A model generated the notes under the pieces. The model was not told the origin of the DNA. It worked only from the letters and a program-made list of their open reading frames with translations, and searched no databases. Of a DNA stretch of 64,000 bases, positions 8,707 to 21,139 are shown piece by piece (position 1 is the stretch's first letter; every line of letters starts with the position of its first letter). This DNA is from Verticillium longisporum. Its lineage: Eukaryota > Ascomycota > Sordariomycetes > Glomerellales > Plectosphaerellaceae. The position numbers and the translations under genes were made by a program. The stretch covers positions 5,208,001 through 5,272,000 of the forward strand of contig JAETXT010000006.1 in NCBI GenBank assembly GCA_019188255.1, read 5' to 3'.

Positions 8707-9897
8707 GGTGCGGCTGGGAGGTATCGTAATCAGTTCAAGTGACAGTGCTGTACCCGGATGGTGCAATCAGGGGTGCTTCACTCAATATTCCCCAAACCAG
8801 CAGCATTCTCATTACTTCAGGACGTAGACTTTGTGCATTTCTCGTAGCTCGTCCGAAATGCGGGGAACCCGCCATCGGCAGACAGATTGGAGCGGACATT
8901 ATGGCCGGCTAACCATTCTCAGGCATTGCCGCCATAGCTTCGTAGCGTCACTCCATATCGCCCCGGCCTGGATGGTGTGGCTCCACGAAGGTGGACCAGG
9001 AGATTTGCTCAAGGCATCCTCCGTGTCGTCTCATGTCCGAGGATAGCCGGTTCCAGGAGTTGACCGAAGCTCTGCCATCCTGTGCGCATGCGAATAGCCA
9101 TGTTAAAGCCTGGAGAGCCTGTTGGACAAGCCACCTTGTCTCGTATTGGATGCTGGATGCCGGGTATCAAGTAGAGGCTATCAGAGTGAATGTGCTGTGC
9201 CGTGGGCACTTCTACAGAGAGGCAATTGGGGAAGAATGTTCAATGTCGTGTAGGCACCACTAGAGAGGGTTTGTCGACTGGATCATGGCCCCTCACTGTA
9301 GCTTTGCGATGTTGGCAGGCAAATTCGATCAAGATACAATACCCCCGTTCTTGGAGCAGCTGTCTAGATCATCCCGTCAGCCCCTGAGGCTTCCCCATAT
9401 GATAACGTTGTACGAATGAATCCATCATACTTTGAATTCCACCGCTGCATTCACCGGATCAGACCAGAATAGCACGATGAGAACGAAAGACGAATCGCAG
9501 TTGGTTAGCTATATGTGAGCACACTCCATCTACAGAGCTCCCCCTGTCCTGCGTCGGGTGAACCATTTCCACTCCACCCACCAGCCATGACCCCCATTCC
9601 ACCCATTGCGAACGACGAGATCTGCTGAGGCGTGGGACACGCGCCACTGGCCTTTCCCTCCTCCTAGGTTCCAGGAGCGCCAGACCACCTTGAAAGGAAG
9701 GGCAGAGGCTACGACCGACACCTCATCCGCCCGGACCACCCCGCCCGACCGCCTGCGAGTGTACGATAAATGAAGACGTTGCGCGATTGAAACACAGACG
9801 ACGAACTCGCAATCCTGAACTCCGACCAAAGAACTCATTCCTGAACCAACCGAATGACGTTAACCGGGCTAACGATGGGAAAGCTGCTGCTCCGTCA
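8707..9897. other. ADH promoter and Ccr4 3' flank, no gene seen
   Basis: 1.2 kb without a supported gene. The left part is the ADH promoter and holds the cluster motif at 8858-8867. The right part lies downstream of the Ccr4 stop codon. Several open frames of 60-100 codons on both strands look random. Confidence 0.6.
8858..8867 (+). promoter_or_regulatory. Putative cluster motif, ADH promoter copy
   Basis: ATGCGGGGAA, sharing TGCGGGGAA with the other two copies, lies about 152 bp before the ADH start codon. Like the 6 kb copy it is preceded by CCGA. Confidence 0.35.
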
Positions 9898-12065
9898 TCA
9901 GCGCTTGCCACCACCGCTGCCGCTTCCTGATCCAAAGTCGGGTTCCACGATTGCCTTTTTGTCTTTCCTTGCTTTGACAACAAATTCAGCCATGATCTGC
10001 ATGTGGTCCGACGGGAAATGCCAGTGAGGGAACGCCGGGACACGCTTGAGGTATTCGGCATCGGGAGGACCGAGGAGGTCGACGACTTCCAAGGTGTTGG
10101 TTGAGAACCAGAGATAATCGATGACATCGGTGAATCCTGGCGTGTAGTTTGTGTAAGGCAGCTGGTCGGGCGTGCCATGCGTCGGGGCGTAGGCGTCGCG
10201 CAGGCTGAAGGGGTGCTCGATGCCGTCGCGAGTAAAGTTGCCGTACTGGAAGCTTGCGAGCTCCTTGTGGTCAGGCGAGACCCGGCCTTGGGCCAAGAGT
10301 TCGTACACGGAGCTGTCGAATGTTGAGTTGAAGTCACCGCAAACGAGAAGGGGTATGTCGGTGACATTGCGGTACTCTTGGCTGGGCGCAGGCTCCACGA
10401 CAGGGGATGCCTTGTCGCCTGATCCAGAGAATGCAAAGGGCTTCTTGTCCTTCACGGCGGGCATGCGCACCCAACGCTCCGCGAGCTTGGCGACTTGCTC
10501 CATGAGAATACCCGTCTGGATGAGCTTGACGTCTGCCAGAACCGACTCCCATGCCAGGTGGCCGTTGACAAGGATGAAACGAGCGCCGGTCTGCCGGCTC
10601 TCTAGAAAGATGACCACAGCAATGTTGTCCTTGGGCATGACGCGGTTGAAGACATCATGCTGGTTCTTCATGTCTGGTCTGTTAATGGCGATGGTCGCAA
10701 ATTCAACAACGTGCTTGTCGAGCAGGATGAATTTGCTCGCGTTGAAGAAGGTGGCACATCCATCGACGCCGAGGGCATCTCGCTCATTCATAGTCTTGGC
10801 ACGAGTCTTGGGCCACTGTACGCCCCTGTACTCGTATTTTGCCAGCTCGGGGCTGAACTCTTCCTTGAAGGCTTCGGTCGAGATTTCCTGCAAACAGAGG
10901 AAGTCCGCCCTCTTCTCGCCAATCTCTTTGTAAATCAGCTTCTTGCGATATTCCCATCCGAGAGGTTCCGATGGCGTGTATCCGTAGGTTTGGGGTGTTG
11001 CGTATTTGTCACAAAGAACGTTCCACGACAGGACCTTGATTCTCTCCAAGCTGGGGTTGACGTCCTCCTGAATCGTAACAAACTTCCTCTCGATCGGCTC
11101 GGGGGGTTCTGCAAAGGGTCAGTCAGCGGCCAGACCATCCAATCCTTTAGGCAGAAGTAGCTACCTTCTCCCTTCTCCTTGAGCATGTGGATCAGAGTCT
11201 TGGTGCCCTTCTCCGCAAGAGTGCTCTTCTGGGTGGCATCAAGGGGGTTGCCCTCTAATCCCAGTTGTTCGAGAAGATGCATGGAGCCAAGTTCAAACGG
11301 CAAGACCTTGATCTGGTTGTTAAAGAGGAGAAGCTCCTTCATGTAGGTGCACATGCCGAGCTCAGGGGGGAGGATTTCGATTTGGTTGTACGAGGCTTCG
11401 AGAAGGCGCAGCTGGCGCAGCTGGCCGATGGAGGCGGGGAGATGCGAGATCTTGTTCGAGGCAATGTACAGCTCGCTCAAGAAAGTATAGGCAAACAAGG
11501 CAGGCGTTAGGTTTCGCAGCCCTTGACCGCTCATGTCCAGATTGTGCCACGCCTGAGGGCCTCTTGCTTTCTCGACGCTGTATGGGCGCCTCCTATCGTC
11601 CGTGTCGGTATCGCCAGAGGGGTTCTTGCCAGATGGAGGAGACGGATAGCCGATGCCCTTATTCTCGGCCGCCTTAAGTCGAGCGTAATAATGTGGCTGG
11701 TTCTGATCCGTCATGGCTGTGTGGGCACGCTCGGCCTCCTTGTGCATGCGAAGCTGCTCGGCCCAGTGTTCACTGATCGGCTGGGCCTGTCCTCCACGTG
11801 TGGTCGATGTGTGGCCATTCTGCATGGCATTGGTAAAAGGGCTTGCGCTTGACATGACGCCCGATGAGTAGGACGAATGGTGCCCCAGGACGGGCCCATT
11901 GCCGTTATGTCCCGCATGGTCTTGCTGACCGGGCTGGTGGTGCTGAACGTGGCCCTGCTGATGGTGTTGCCCCTGCTGGTAGTTGAATTGGACAGGCATG
12001 CGCTGACCGCCAAGGGTGCCGTTCATGCGGGAGTTGTGACCCTGTTGGTGGTTCTGGGAGAACAT
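9898..12065 (-). CDS. ccr4: CCR4, catalytic deadenylase of the CCR4-NOT complex
   Basis: Exons 12065-11165 and 11108-9898 (56-bp intron GTAGCT...TTGCAG) encode at least 703 aa. The N-terminal third is rich in Gln, His and Gly. Leucine-rich repeats follow ([45 protein letters not shown]). The C-terminal half is an endonuclease/exonuclease/phosphatase domain with [30 protein letters not shown] and the final [11 protein letters not shown]. This LRR+EEP layout is diagnostic of Ccr4, which shortens mRNA poly(A) tails in the cytoplasm. The same frame stays open upstream of the chosen ATG, to about 12179 ([24 protein letters not shown]), and looks coding, so the true start probably lies in an upstream exon not resolved here. 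Confidence 0.9.
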
Positions 12066-15000
12066 GCCGCGTGTCTGGGCGGCCTCGAAGCCGGTTGTCG
12101 TTTCGAAGAGAGTATGGAAGGGGCGGAAGTCGAGGAAGTTGGGGTTCGATTTGGGGCGAGTCGTGGATGGAGGTGTTTAGTTGCGGCGGTAGAAGTGAGA
12201 TGATGTTGGGTTCTCGAACGGTCTGCTCCAAGTGTGGGTAACCATCGGCCACCTGACAGACCATGCACGAGAGAAATGGTTTGACGTCTTATAAGGGTAG
12301 CGTGAAGCAGTCGCCAGTATTGGCGCAGCTCACGTCAAGTTGGAAACGAAGGAAAACCTGGGTATCGCGCGTCTGGGCATGGAATCCGAAGGCGGCGTCC
12401 TCTTGCATCGAGTAGCGTTGAAGAGGGAGAGGTCGCGTCGAGTCGAGTCGAGCACCGCAATCTGCGTCATGCACTTTTTATGATGGCATGTGTTCCTCGA
12501 TCGGAGATAGATAGAGCAGTTTCGATCGGGTTGCCGTCGAAGGTTTCGAGCCGCGCTGATCAAGAAACCCAGTCAGAACAAGGTTCGGGTGAACAGGCCA
12601 AAAAGACTTGGATAAACTGACGGACGTCGATGCCAGGGTACAATGACAAGATTGAATAGCTTGGGGCCGTTACGGGTGTCTAGAGAACTTTTTTTTTGTT
12701 AGCTTTCCAGACATGCAGAATAGGGGAGCGGTGGAAGGAGATGGGCTCGGTCGCGAGCCATTGAGTGTGTGCTTGCGACTGCAGGGTAGATAAAGCAAGG
12801 GTACGAGGGAGCTGGCACGGGCGCATAAGAGATGAACGAACCTGAACGAGTGGGTGCAATGGTTTGCGATATCGCTAGAGCATCGAATGGATACTGGAAC
12901 TGATCAATGTCGTGGAGTATGGTGATGATCCAAAGATAGAGCCTTGGTGTTGAGTCGAGTGTCTCCTCGTCGCCAGATGCATCGACGAGGTTGCGAGCTC
13001 TAGCGTGGTCACGTGTGGTAGCCATATGCACGGACCATCGTGGAGGACAGCGTCCGACCGGTGTGCCTTGAGTTTGAGCCACACTGGGCATTGGAATGCT
13101 TGCTGTAACGCCTGGGAGCGGACAAAAGCACGTGACATGGGAAAGTCCCCTGAAGGCAAGGAGTAGGCAAGGACAGCTGGGCAGATGGGCAGTAGCTCCT
13201 TTGTGGGCTCCAAGCGCTGTGTCAGAACTGCAGGTGCACACAGTAGGGCCTGCCTTACTATCCTGTTCACCACAACTACCTCTCCGTCGTGATCTCGCAT
13301 CGCCAACTGCTTCACACTTCACAGCCTGCACACTGTTGTTAACGCTTCATGGCTCGCTCATCTCGATCTACTTAAGCTCTGTCTTATGATGTTGCAATCA
13401 ATTCCGCCGCTCTTTCAATCAGATAGAGCTTGGTTGGGCATCGACCACAAGAAGCCTGCAATCTACACCTTCCACCTCTGAATGACTCCCAGGAGGAGAT
13501 CAGAAACAGGAAGACCGGAGCGAGCAGGACAATAGCCAAGCACCCTCACAGAATGCCTGGAAACTGGGCTGGAAGCCCAGATCTTGGCTTCCCACACAGT
13601 TCGGACAACAATGCAACATTCCAGTCGTCTATTTCCGGCTTTCTTACAGTCCTGTAGGAATGCCCACAGGTCGCCACAATCCAGTTGAAGCTCCTAACCG
13701 GTGTTTCTCAAACAGCCTGGTTGCACGGATTCGACAAAGCATAAACGCTCGTCGAGATTCCACGTTGAAACGGCTTGCTGCTCCAACTGGACTGCGAATT
13801 GAACAGAGCTAGGTGCCAAGATGTGGACCAACATGGAAGTCGATCTGACCCGGAACACACATTCGTCTTTACAGATGACTTAACAGTTTTCTGACTCCCC
13901 CCCATTTCCTATGGGAATGGCACATGCTGGCTGTGAATATTGGCGAAGTCTGGTAAGCGTCATATGATACATGATCAAACTCCATCTCGAAACGTTGCGC
14001 TCAACAGGTAGAGGCGCCGGGTGGTTTGCTTGGCTCTTCACTGCACCTCTCATGGTTAACATCTTTTCCACAAACGGGACTCTTGAGGGTGTCGCCAGCA
14101 AGTTCCTTGATGTCCTGGCCCCGGTGGCGTCTGACGTCCAACGCCAGCCCTCCGAGGAGGCGGCCAATACTTTCCTAGACCTACTTTTATGACCAGCCTA
14201 CCAACATTCGATCAGGAGTCAATTAGGCCGCAGGCGAAAGTGGTATGGCGCAGATTAACGAGATATGAGCTACTGGTCCACCTCAGAAGGAACAGTTTCT
14301 TCCGTCACAACTGAGTGCGTATTTTAAAAGGACGCTTGGTGTTCGATGATCATGGACCATCCTCACCGCCCGGTCGAGGCACACATGTGCTCGAGAAAGG
14401 GCCGGATAGCAAGCCTCAAGGCCCATGGCCGCTTTACCGAATTGGTCCTCATGTCGAGGATCCATGACAAACGAGATGAGAACACGCTTGACAACACCAG
14501 GACCCTTCTCGGCCAGACTTGGGAGGTGTGAGCAGTGCGCAGGTTGGCCAGGGCCTGGCGGATGAATCAGGACCGATGCCAAGCGCACGACCGCAAAGTC
14601 CCCGAAGCCGACATCCTTCAGTGCCTTCAGCCGACACACTCAGGCGCCCCCAGGGGCTTGGGCAGCCATTCAGAAGCCCTCGTTGTATTGCCCGCAATAT
14701 GCGGGGGAGGGGGCGACGTTTTTTCTGCACTGCACTTTACCGTGTACGGAGTGCATGTTGGCATCCCACCAACGGCCATGCCTCACAAATGGCCCGAGAC
14801 CCAAGTGGACGGGCTTGATGGTACAGCGAGGCGTTCAGATGCGCCGTGACGGGTCGTGACGGGTGATGGCCAAATTGGGGATGATTGCGGACTGGTGTAT
14901 ATAGCAAGTGACTGGCCCCAGCCAGACCAAACGCTTTGGCGAGGCTGTTTCCCAGTTTTTGCTCTCTTTTTTTGCGTTTCTTATCCCAGGCGATCGAGGA

Positions 15001-17608
15001 CCTCATTTCAGCAGCCCTTCACTAAAGCTTGGGTCGACGCTGCTCTCGGCAAGTCCTCAGATTCCGCGTCCCGATGGCTGTGGCCCTCCGAAACTGGTCG
15101 CATCATAGCCTCTGAGGCACGACAATCATCAGCACCTCGACTCACTAGTCGTTACATTCGGGGATCTACGCCGGCAAGCCCAGGCTACGCGCCATCAAAT
15201 TCGCCGGCGCGAATACCTTATTCTGTGCAGTGAAAATCAGCACCGCCCGCGCGCCAGCGCCTGCTGCCCGACAACGGCCAGTCTAGGTAGTCTAGCGGTC
15301 AACACGAGACCGACGGACAAAGACGGCAGAGCGGCAGAGCAGCAGAGCAACAGAAGGGGTAACGCTCGGACGGCGGCTGGTCTATCCGGGCCAAACCATT
15401 GCTCAATCGTCATTTCGAGGCCGACCCAAACGATTGACCTGTCGTATTGTGACGGTGATTTGAGGTCAATCAGACCGAGCTGAAGCCCGACACTTGACAG
15501 AAGCTTGTCGGTGGCCGTGGCGAACATCGGTCAAGAATTGACCGAAGGAGGGGCGATCTCAGAAAGCCAACACGTTTGACGCCACCAACCCGACACAACC
15601 TTTAGGGATCGAGGCGGCGGCCGTTGAACCGAACAGCCGTATTTTGGGCCTCCAGGATCCGCGCCCAGTCGGCGAATTCTCATCCCACGAGGCAATTCTT
15701 CCTGAAGCGAGGCAGTTCAGAGGGTCGATCACCCAGACAGCCCATCACTATCCAGCTGTTCCATCTCATCGGGCGACTGGGGCAACAATCCCTTGGGATT
15801 CCGAGGTACCTCCCAACCTAGTACCTACCAGCTCACGCTTCGTACACTTCCTGTACGCCCAACAGCCAACAGCCAACAGCCAACAGCCAACAGCCAACAG
15901 CCAACAGCCAACAGCCAACAGCCAACAGCCAACAGCCAACAGCCAACAGCCTCTGACAGTCACAGAAAGTGACAGGCCTGGCAGGTTGGCTGGCAGGTGG
16001 CCGTTACATTCGGGGAAGTGGAGGGCTCACATCCGGGCCTGCGGGCTGTCGCAGAACGTCCAAGCGCGCACGCCAGAAAGGTCAGACCCCTCAATCAGGC
16101 TTCTAGAAAATCTGGGCGGCGGACGGTCTCCCGTTCAGGCGCTCATCCCCGACTGGTGTTTGCTCAGAAACCACGACCCCAGTCACGCGCCCCCGCCCGC
16201 CAGAACTGGCGGCTGGCTTGAGCAAGGCTTGTGCTCGTCACAGAGTTTCCCGAACCACTGGAACTTTGTTGTCTTGTGTACCCTGTCGCAGGTCGCAGGT
16301 CTCAGGACCTCATCGTCTGTCCGGTCTGTCCAACCAGTCCCATCTCGCTCGTCGCTTCTGGCGCCAGATCCTTCAACAGGCCCGCAGCGTGCGTGCTGCA
16401 AGCCACTGAATCAGTGACCAGCAGCAGCGCCAGACGGCGAAGGGCGTTATTAGACAAAGGAGCACGGCGGGCGGACAAGGCTGCCGCAATTGGCAGACTG
16501 TGGCCGACGGCGGACGCAGGTCCCAGGGGGCCAGTCTGCGAAAGTTCGGTACTTGCAGTGTTTCTTGGCTGCATGAGGGGGAGGGTTGCCCTCGAAGGAA
16601 TCCTGGACCTGCAGGGCGAATAATAGGCAGGATTCTGAGGCGACGGGCAAGCACACAAAGAAGGCGAGGGCGAGACGGAGACGAAGCAGCAGCCCTGTCT
16701 GGTGACGCCCATGATCAACCAGCTCCTCTCTCTCTCTCGGCTGTGACTGATGCAGGGCGAGCCCAACATCTCGGAACAATTGAGCCCTGGGCGACGCCAG
16801 GATCGGATTCAGGCAGAAGCCAAAGAACCAGCCGCCTGGAAGATCAGCGCCTCACAGAACTAACAGAAGCCCAGAGAGCCAGGAGGGAGGGCAACGAAAC
16901 CGTATCATCACATCTCGCAGTCGCCACAGTTCTGAGGGCGCAAAGCACATAAGCGCAAAGCACATAAAGGCAAAACATCGAACATCCCCGACAAGGTCAA
17001 ATCTCCTAGCAAGCCTCACTCGACCCAAACTATCACACGGCACCGCCATCAACCATCGACTTGCAATAACACTTCAACGAAACGGACCCTTGCCGGCTGG
17101 GCCCACGCGACTCCATTCTCCCACCGATTACACCAACCCCCGCTCCCTCTTCTTCAACCCCCCCCCCCCCCCTCTCCCCGAGCCCAGTCCAACCTTTGGA
17201 CCAAACCACATCCCTGTAGCGCGCCCCAGCAGCCTGGACATTGGCCTGGCGTCATTGGAACCGGCTCCCGTTCCTTGCCTTCCCCTTCCAATCCCCCTCC
17301 ACTCGGCCGGTGGAGGCGCCTGCAGTGCGGTGCCAGTGCTAAATTAACTGCGGCACCACATACTGAGAGGAGAGGAGAAGAAGAAGAAGAAGAAGAGAAA
17401 AAAACCAGCCCCTTGTCGGGTGTGCGCCCTCCCCCTCCCTCTACCCCAAATTAAGGGCTCCATCGAACACCTCATCGACCCGCGGGCCTGGTGGGACCTT
17501 TGGCCGCACTGACGCTGCACCAGGCGTGCCCTGCTGCTGCATCCGCTTCTCAAGGCAAGGCAAGGCAAGGCTTCGAGGAGCCTGTCCTTGGGCTGGCCTT
17601 TAATAAAG
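12066..17608. other. 5.5-kb gene-free divergent region
   Basis: It lies between the head-to-head Ccr4 and methyltransferase-like genes. The first 200 bp may hold the missing 5' end of ccr4. The rest has only short, overlapping open frames without family features. Low-complexity blocks occur: the heptamer array at 15859-15949, a C-run near 17160 and a GAA-rich stretch near 17378-17400. Probably untranslated leaders, promoters or non-coding transcripts. Confidence 0.55.
15859..15949. repeat. Heptanucleotide minisatellite (CCAACAG)13
   Basis: Thirteen perfect tandem copies of CCAACAG with no interruption, in non-coding DNA. The perfection suggests recent expansion and length polymorphism between isolates. 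Seven-base units keep all frames open, so open frames across it are artefacts. Confidence 0.95.
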
Positions 17609-19845
17609 ATGGAGTATGGCGGGTACATGTATGCCGGCGCTGCCCCTTTCCCTCCCATCTACCAACGGACGGCCCAGGAGAAGAAGAAGGCCGCTGCCAT
17701 CATCGCCGCTGCTGCCGCCGCGACCGCCGCCGCTGCTGCTGCTGCTGCTGCTGCTGCCGACGGCGACGATCAACAGAACGGGGACCAGACCAGAGACCGA
17801 AACCGAGACAAGAAGCCTAGCAAGGCACCGCTCTTCCTGCGTCGAGCGCATTCGGCGGGTAGGAAGGAGAAGGACCGGAAGCCCAGCCGCTTTCGACACA
17901 CCCACACCCGGACGCACAGTGGCAGTTCCGGATCTGTCAGTTCCTCACACGAGGCAGGCCTCAGCACAACCACGACTGCGCTGTCGCTGGTGACCTCATC
18001 ATCATCTTCCTCTCCGTCTCTCGACAAGCACAAGCACAACGACGACAACGACAACGACCACGACGCTGACGACGACAGCCAAGACACTGGTTCTCGCACT
18101 CCCAGGGCGCCCACCTCACCAGGTGCCAAGAGCGCGGCCCGCCATCCTCGGTACCATTTTGGGTTGCCAAAAGATTTCGACAGCGTCGACCTAAAGGCCG
18201 CCATCCCCCCACTTCCTCAACATCGCGACCACGGCAGTGAACAGGACGCATTCCGCGGGCGAAGCGGCACGCGCCGGACGACCCTTGACCGGCTTCAGGT
18301 CCCACGAAGTCGCAACCTCTTCTCGTCACAACAAACCCCTCGTCTGCCACCTCGCCGCATCATGCCAGCATGCTCACGGATGGCGACCCTACGACACCCC
18401 ACGCCTCGTCCTTTTCCCAAACCAAGTCGCCCTCGTCCTTCTCCATCATCCCTATTATGGACCACACGACAGCCGCTGCCGCATTCCACGCCCACAACGC
18501 CCAGACACGCACCATGAATTCCTCCGCCATGACCCTCGCCGGCATGAACACGTCGAACCCCTCCCTCGACGGCACCAACACCACCGACACGCCGTCCGTC
18601 CGCGGGAGCACCAGCGCCGCTTCTGCTTCTGCTTCGGCGCAGAACCTCACCCGGCCCGCCTTCGCCCTGCGCAACTCCCGCACTTACCTTGCCGACACCA
18701 CCCTGCCGTATCCCTTGCCCGTCGACCTCGCCGAACTGCACCGCCAGTCCCTACGCACTCTCCTCTTGACCCAAGTCTTTGGCGGCCCCGTATGCTCTCC
18801 AATCTTTGCCGACAAGCCACCCACGCGTGTGCTGGAGATTGCCTGTGGGCCCGCCTTCTGGTCGACCATGTGTCACCGTTGGTTTGCCGCCCGCGGCCAC
18901 ACCAACATTTCTTTTACCGGCATTGACGTCGCGCCGATCGCACCGACGGAGCGTCTGGATCGAGACATGCGATGGCGTTTCGTCCAGCACGACCTCCGCA
19001 GCTTGCCCTGGCCTCTGCCCGACGGCCACTTTGACCTCGTCATGGTCAAGGACACGTCCCTCGCCATCCCCTCACAATTACAACAGCCCGCCATGGACGA
19101 ATACCTCCGCCTCCTGCGCCCCGGCGGCGTCCTCGAGATTTGGGAGTCCGACCACCAAGTCCGCATGCTCCGGCCGCACGCGCCCGTGCAGCACGCCGAA
19201 GCCGCCGAGGAGCCGTCATCGTCAGAAGAAGAAGAATCGACCGAAGAAGAGGAGGAGTCCTCCTCGTCCTCCGTCGCCGAAGATGGCGCCGCCTCCTCAA
19301 CCTCGCCCTCGACACCGCTCGCCGCCTCCCTCGGCGCCTACCTCATGACCGCCAACACACCGCTCTCGTCGCCGATGAACCCGTACCTTGTCGAATACAA
19401 CACGTGGCTGCACCGGGCGCTCGGCCCACGCGGCCTATCGCCGGTGCCGTGCACGCTCGTGGGGCCGTCGCTGCTGCAAGAGTCGGACGACCTCACCGAC
19501 GTGCGCAGCCGGCGGCTGGCGATCCCGCTGGCCGAGGTGCGCTGGGAGCGTGAAGGGGTCGGCGGTGTCGTGACCAAGGACGGCAAGAGCTACGTGCGGC
19601 GGCGCGAGGGCGGCGGGCGGGCCAAGCGGCTGTGCGAGGGGCAGGCGGTGAAGCGGCGGACGGCCTTGCTGACGGTTGTGCAGATTGTGCATAGCCTCGA
19701 GACCATGCTGCTCGAGACGAGCTGCAAGAGCCGGGACGAGTGGGACCTGTGGATGGGCCGCATGGTCGGCGACCTCATGGGCGGCGATGGCGCCGGGTGC
19801 GGCGAGTGTCTGGAGGTTGGGGCGTGGTGGGCGAGGAAGACGTAA
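17609..19845 (+). CDS. Fungal SAM-dependent methyltransferase-like protein
   Basis: Exons 17609-18236 and 18299-19845 give 724 aa. The 62-bp intron (GTGAAC...CTTCAG, branch-like TTGAC) moves the frame exactly onto SPTKSQPLL...LTDGDPTTPH. The N-terminus MEYGGYMYAGAAPFPP is the conserved start of this family. Next come a poly-Ala tract at about 28-50 and long Ser/Asp/His-rich disordered stretches. A class-I methyltransferase fold follows: motif I RVLEIACGPAFW near 386, FTGIDVAP, then FVQHDLRSLPWP and the LRPGGVLEIWESD strand. An acidic Ser/Glu tract (about 515-535) interrupts the fold before a conserved C-terminus ending GECLEVGAWWARK. Substrate unknown; probably intracellular. The intron is supported by frame and family fit only. 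Confidence 0.8.
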
Positions 19846-20234
19846 TGACGGCAGACGGGCTGCTGCTGTTGATGGACCATGCCGCGATGCGAGACACGGG
19901 GCACGATGCGAGGCACGGGGCACGATGCGTCGTCGGCACAGGGGGTGCACAGGATCAGGACATTGGCTTTGGAGAGATATTGCAGATACCCCTACGTTCC
20001 GGTTCTGGTTTTGTCGAGGGAGAGAGTGGGAGAAAAAAGAGTTTCTTTTCGACAAGTCGGACAAGAATGGCATTGAATACATGTTTTCTCTTGATTTCGG
20101 TTTTTTTTTTTGGTTCATGACATTTTGCAGGAGGGTCATTTTGCATTCAGATTGGGGCAGCATGATGACTTTTGTTTCGGGTTCTACATGTCTCTATTTC
20201 GCGTATTTGTTGCTGCCTTTCTGTCTCTCGGGCC
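19846..20234. other. Intergenic between two converging genes
   Basis: 389 bp between the stop codons of the methyltransferase-like gene and the LYR gene, containing a T-run near 20100. Presumably both 3' untranslated regions. Confidence 0.6.
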
Positions 20235-21139
20235 TCACGCGTCTGGCACGTAGCGCTTCCGCAGCGTGCGGTAGCGTTTGAGGTAGTAGCTGGGCCGGTC
20301 AGCTTGAGGCTGTATGCGGGTCTGAGGAGGGGTTGCGTATTCAGATTGGTGTGATTTGGAATAGACTCTGCTTCTTGGCTTGCCTCGCGTATGTCTTGTG
20401 CTTGTGTGTTGTGCTTGTGTGTTGTGCTTGGGCGGTGTTTGGCTCTGGTGGTTGCACGGGTCGAGTATCACGTCATTGCCGTCTCGAACCGGCAAGATGA
20501 GAGGTATGCGTATGGCACTCTGAGTGGAAGCTGGCACTACCAGTGGTCCATACCTTCATGAACTGAGATGAGTGGCCAAGGCGAAGACGAAGACCAGTCT
20601 TCCGCAACCTCACTCGAAGCCGCACGCTTGAATACATCGGAAGACTTGACTGGCCGTTAAAGAAGAGGATGAATGGAAGATGCAGACATGCGTTAACGAA
20701 AGACAATGGCAAACTCACAGCGCTTCAATCTCTGTTGAGAAAACAAGTCAGCAACCGTCATATCCGCAACAGTCCAACAGAACAAGCAACAGTAACAGAA
20801 CAGGCAACAGTAACAGAACAACGAGAACACTGACCCTTCTTCACAAACTCGGCCCTCCCAAGTCCCCTGCGAATCGCCGCCTCATCGCGCAGCCCTGCGT
20901 TGGCGGCAAAGGCCTTGTGCAGGCGCGGGCGGAAGTAGGCGAAGCCGAGGGGGTATTCGCGGCCCATGAACAGGAGCTCTGCCTCGTCAGCGACTTGTTC
21001 GAGCAAAACGTACACAGCAGGCAGAAATGAAGAGGGCGCTGCGTTGCCACCTCGACGAGAGACACAGCCGGGGAAAGCAGGGAATGGCACCTTTGTACAT
21101 GGCGATGACCTGGCGTCTCAGCTCGGGGTTGACGCTCAT
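20235..21139 (-). CDS. LYR-motif protein of the ETFRF1/LYRM5 type
   Basis: Four small exons: 21139-21091, 20978-20835, 20731-20719 and 20289-20235, giving 86 aa. All joins are in frame and use GT...AG introns (112, 103 and 429 bp); the third exon is only 13 nt. The protein begins MSVNPELRRQVIAMYKELL, the LYR-type start, and continues GREYPLGFAYFRPRLHKAF, AEFVKKEIEAL and ends YYLKRYRTLRKRYVPDA. This order matches ETFRF1 (LYRM5), a mitochondrial factor that binds the electron-transfer flavoprotein and removes its flavin. Length agrees with the family (about 90 aa). The 429-bp last intron is long for a fungus, but the protein is complete without extra sequence. Confidence 0.82.

Noticed and set aside
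12699..13331. 210-codon minus-strand frame
   Set aside because: No family features and several overlapping frames of similar quality on both strands.
15644..16417. 257-codon frame crossing the CCAACAG array
   Set aside because: A 7-bp unit repeated 13 times reads through in any frame; flanks show no family similarity.
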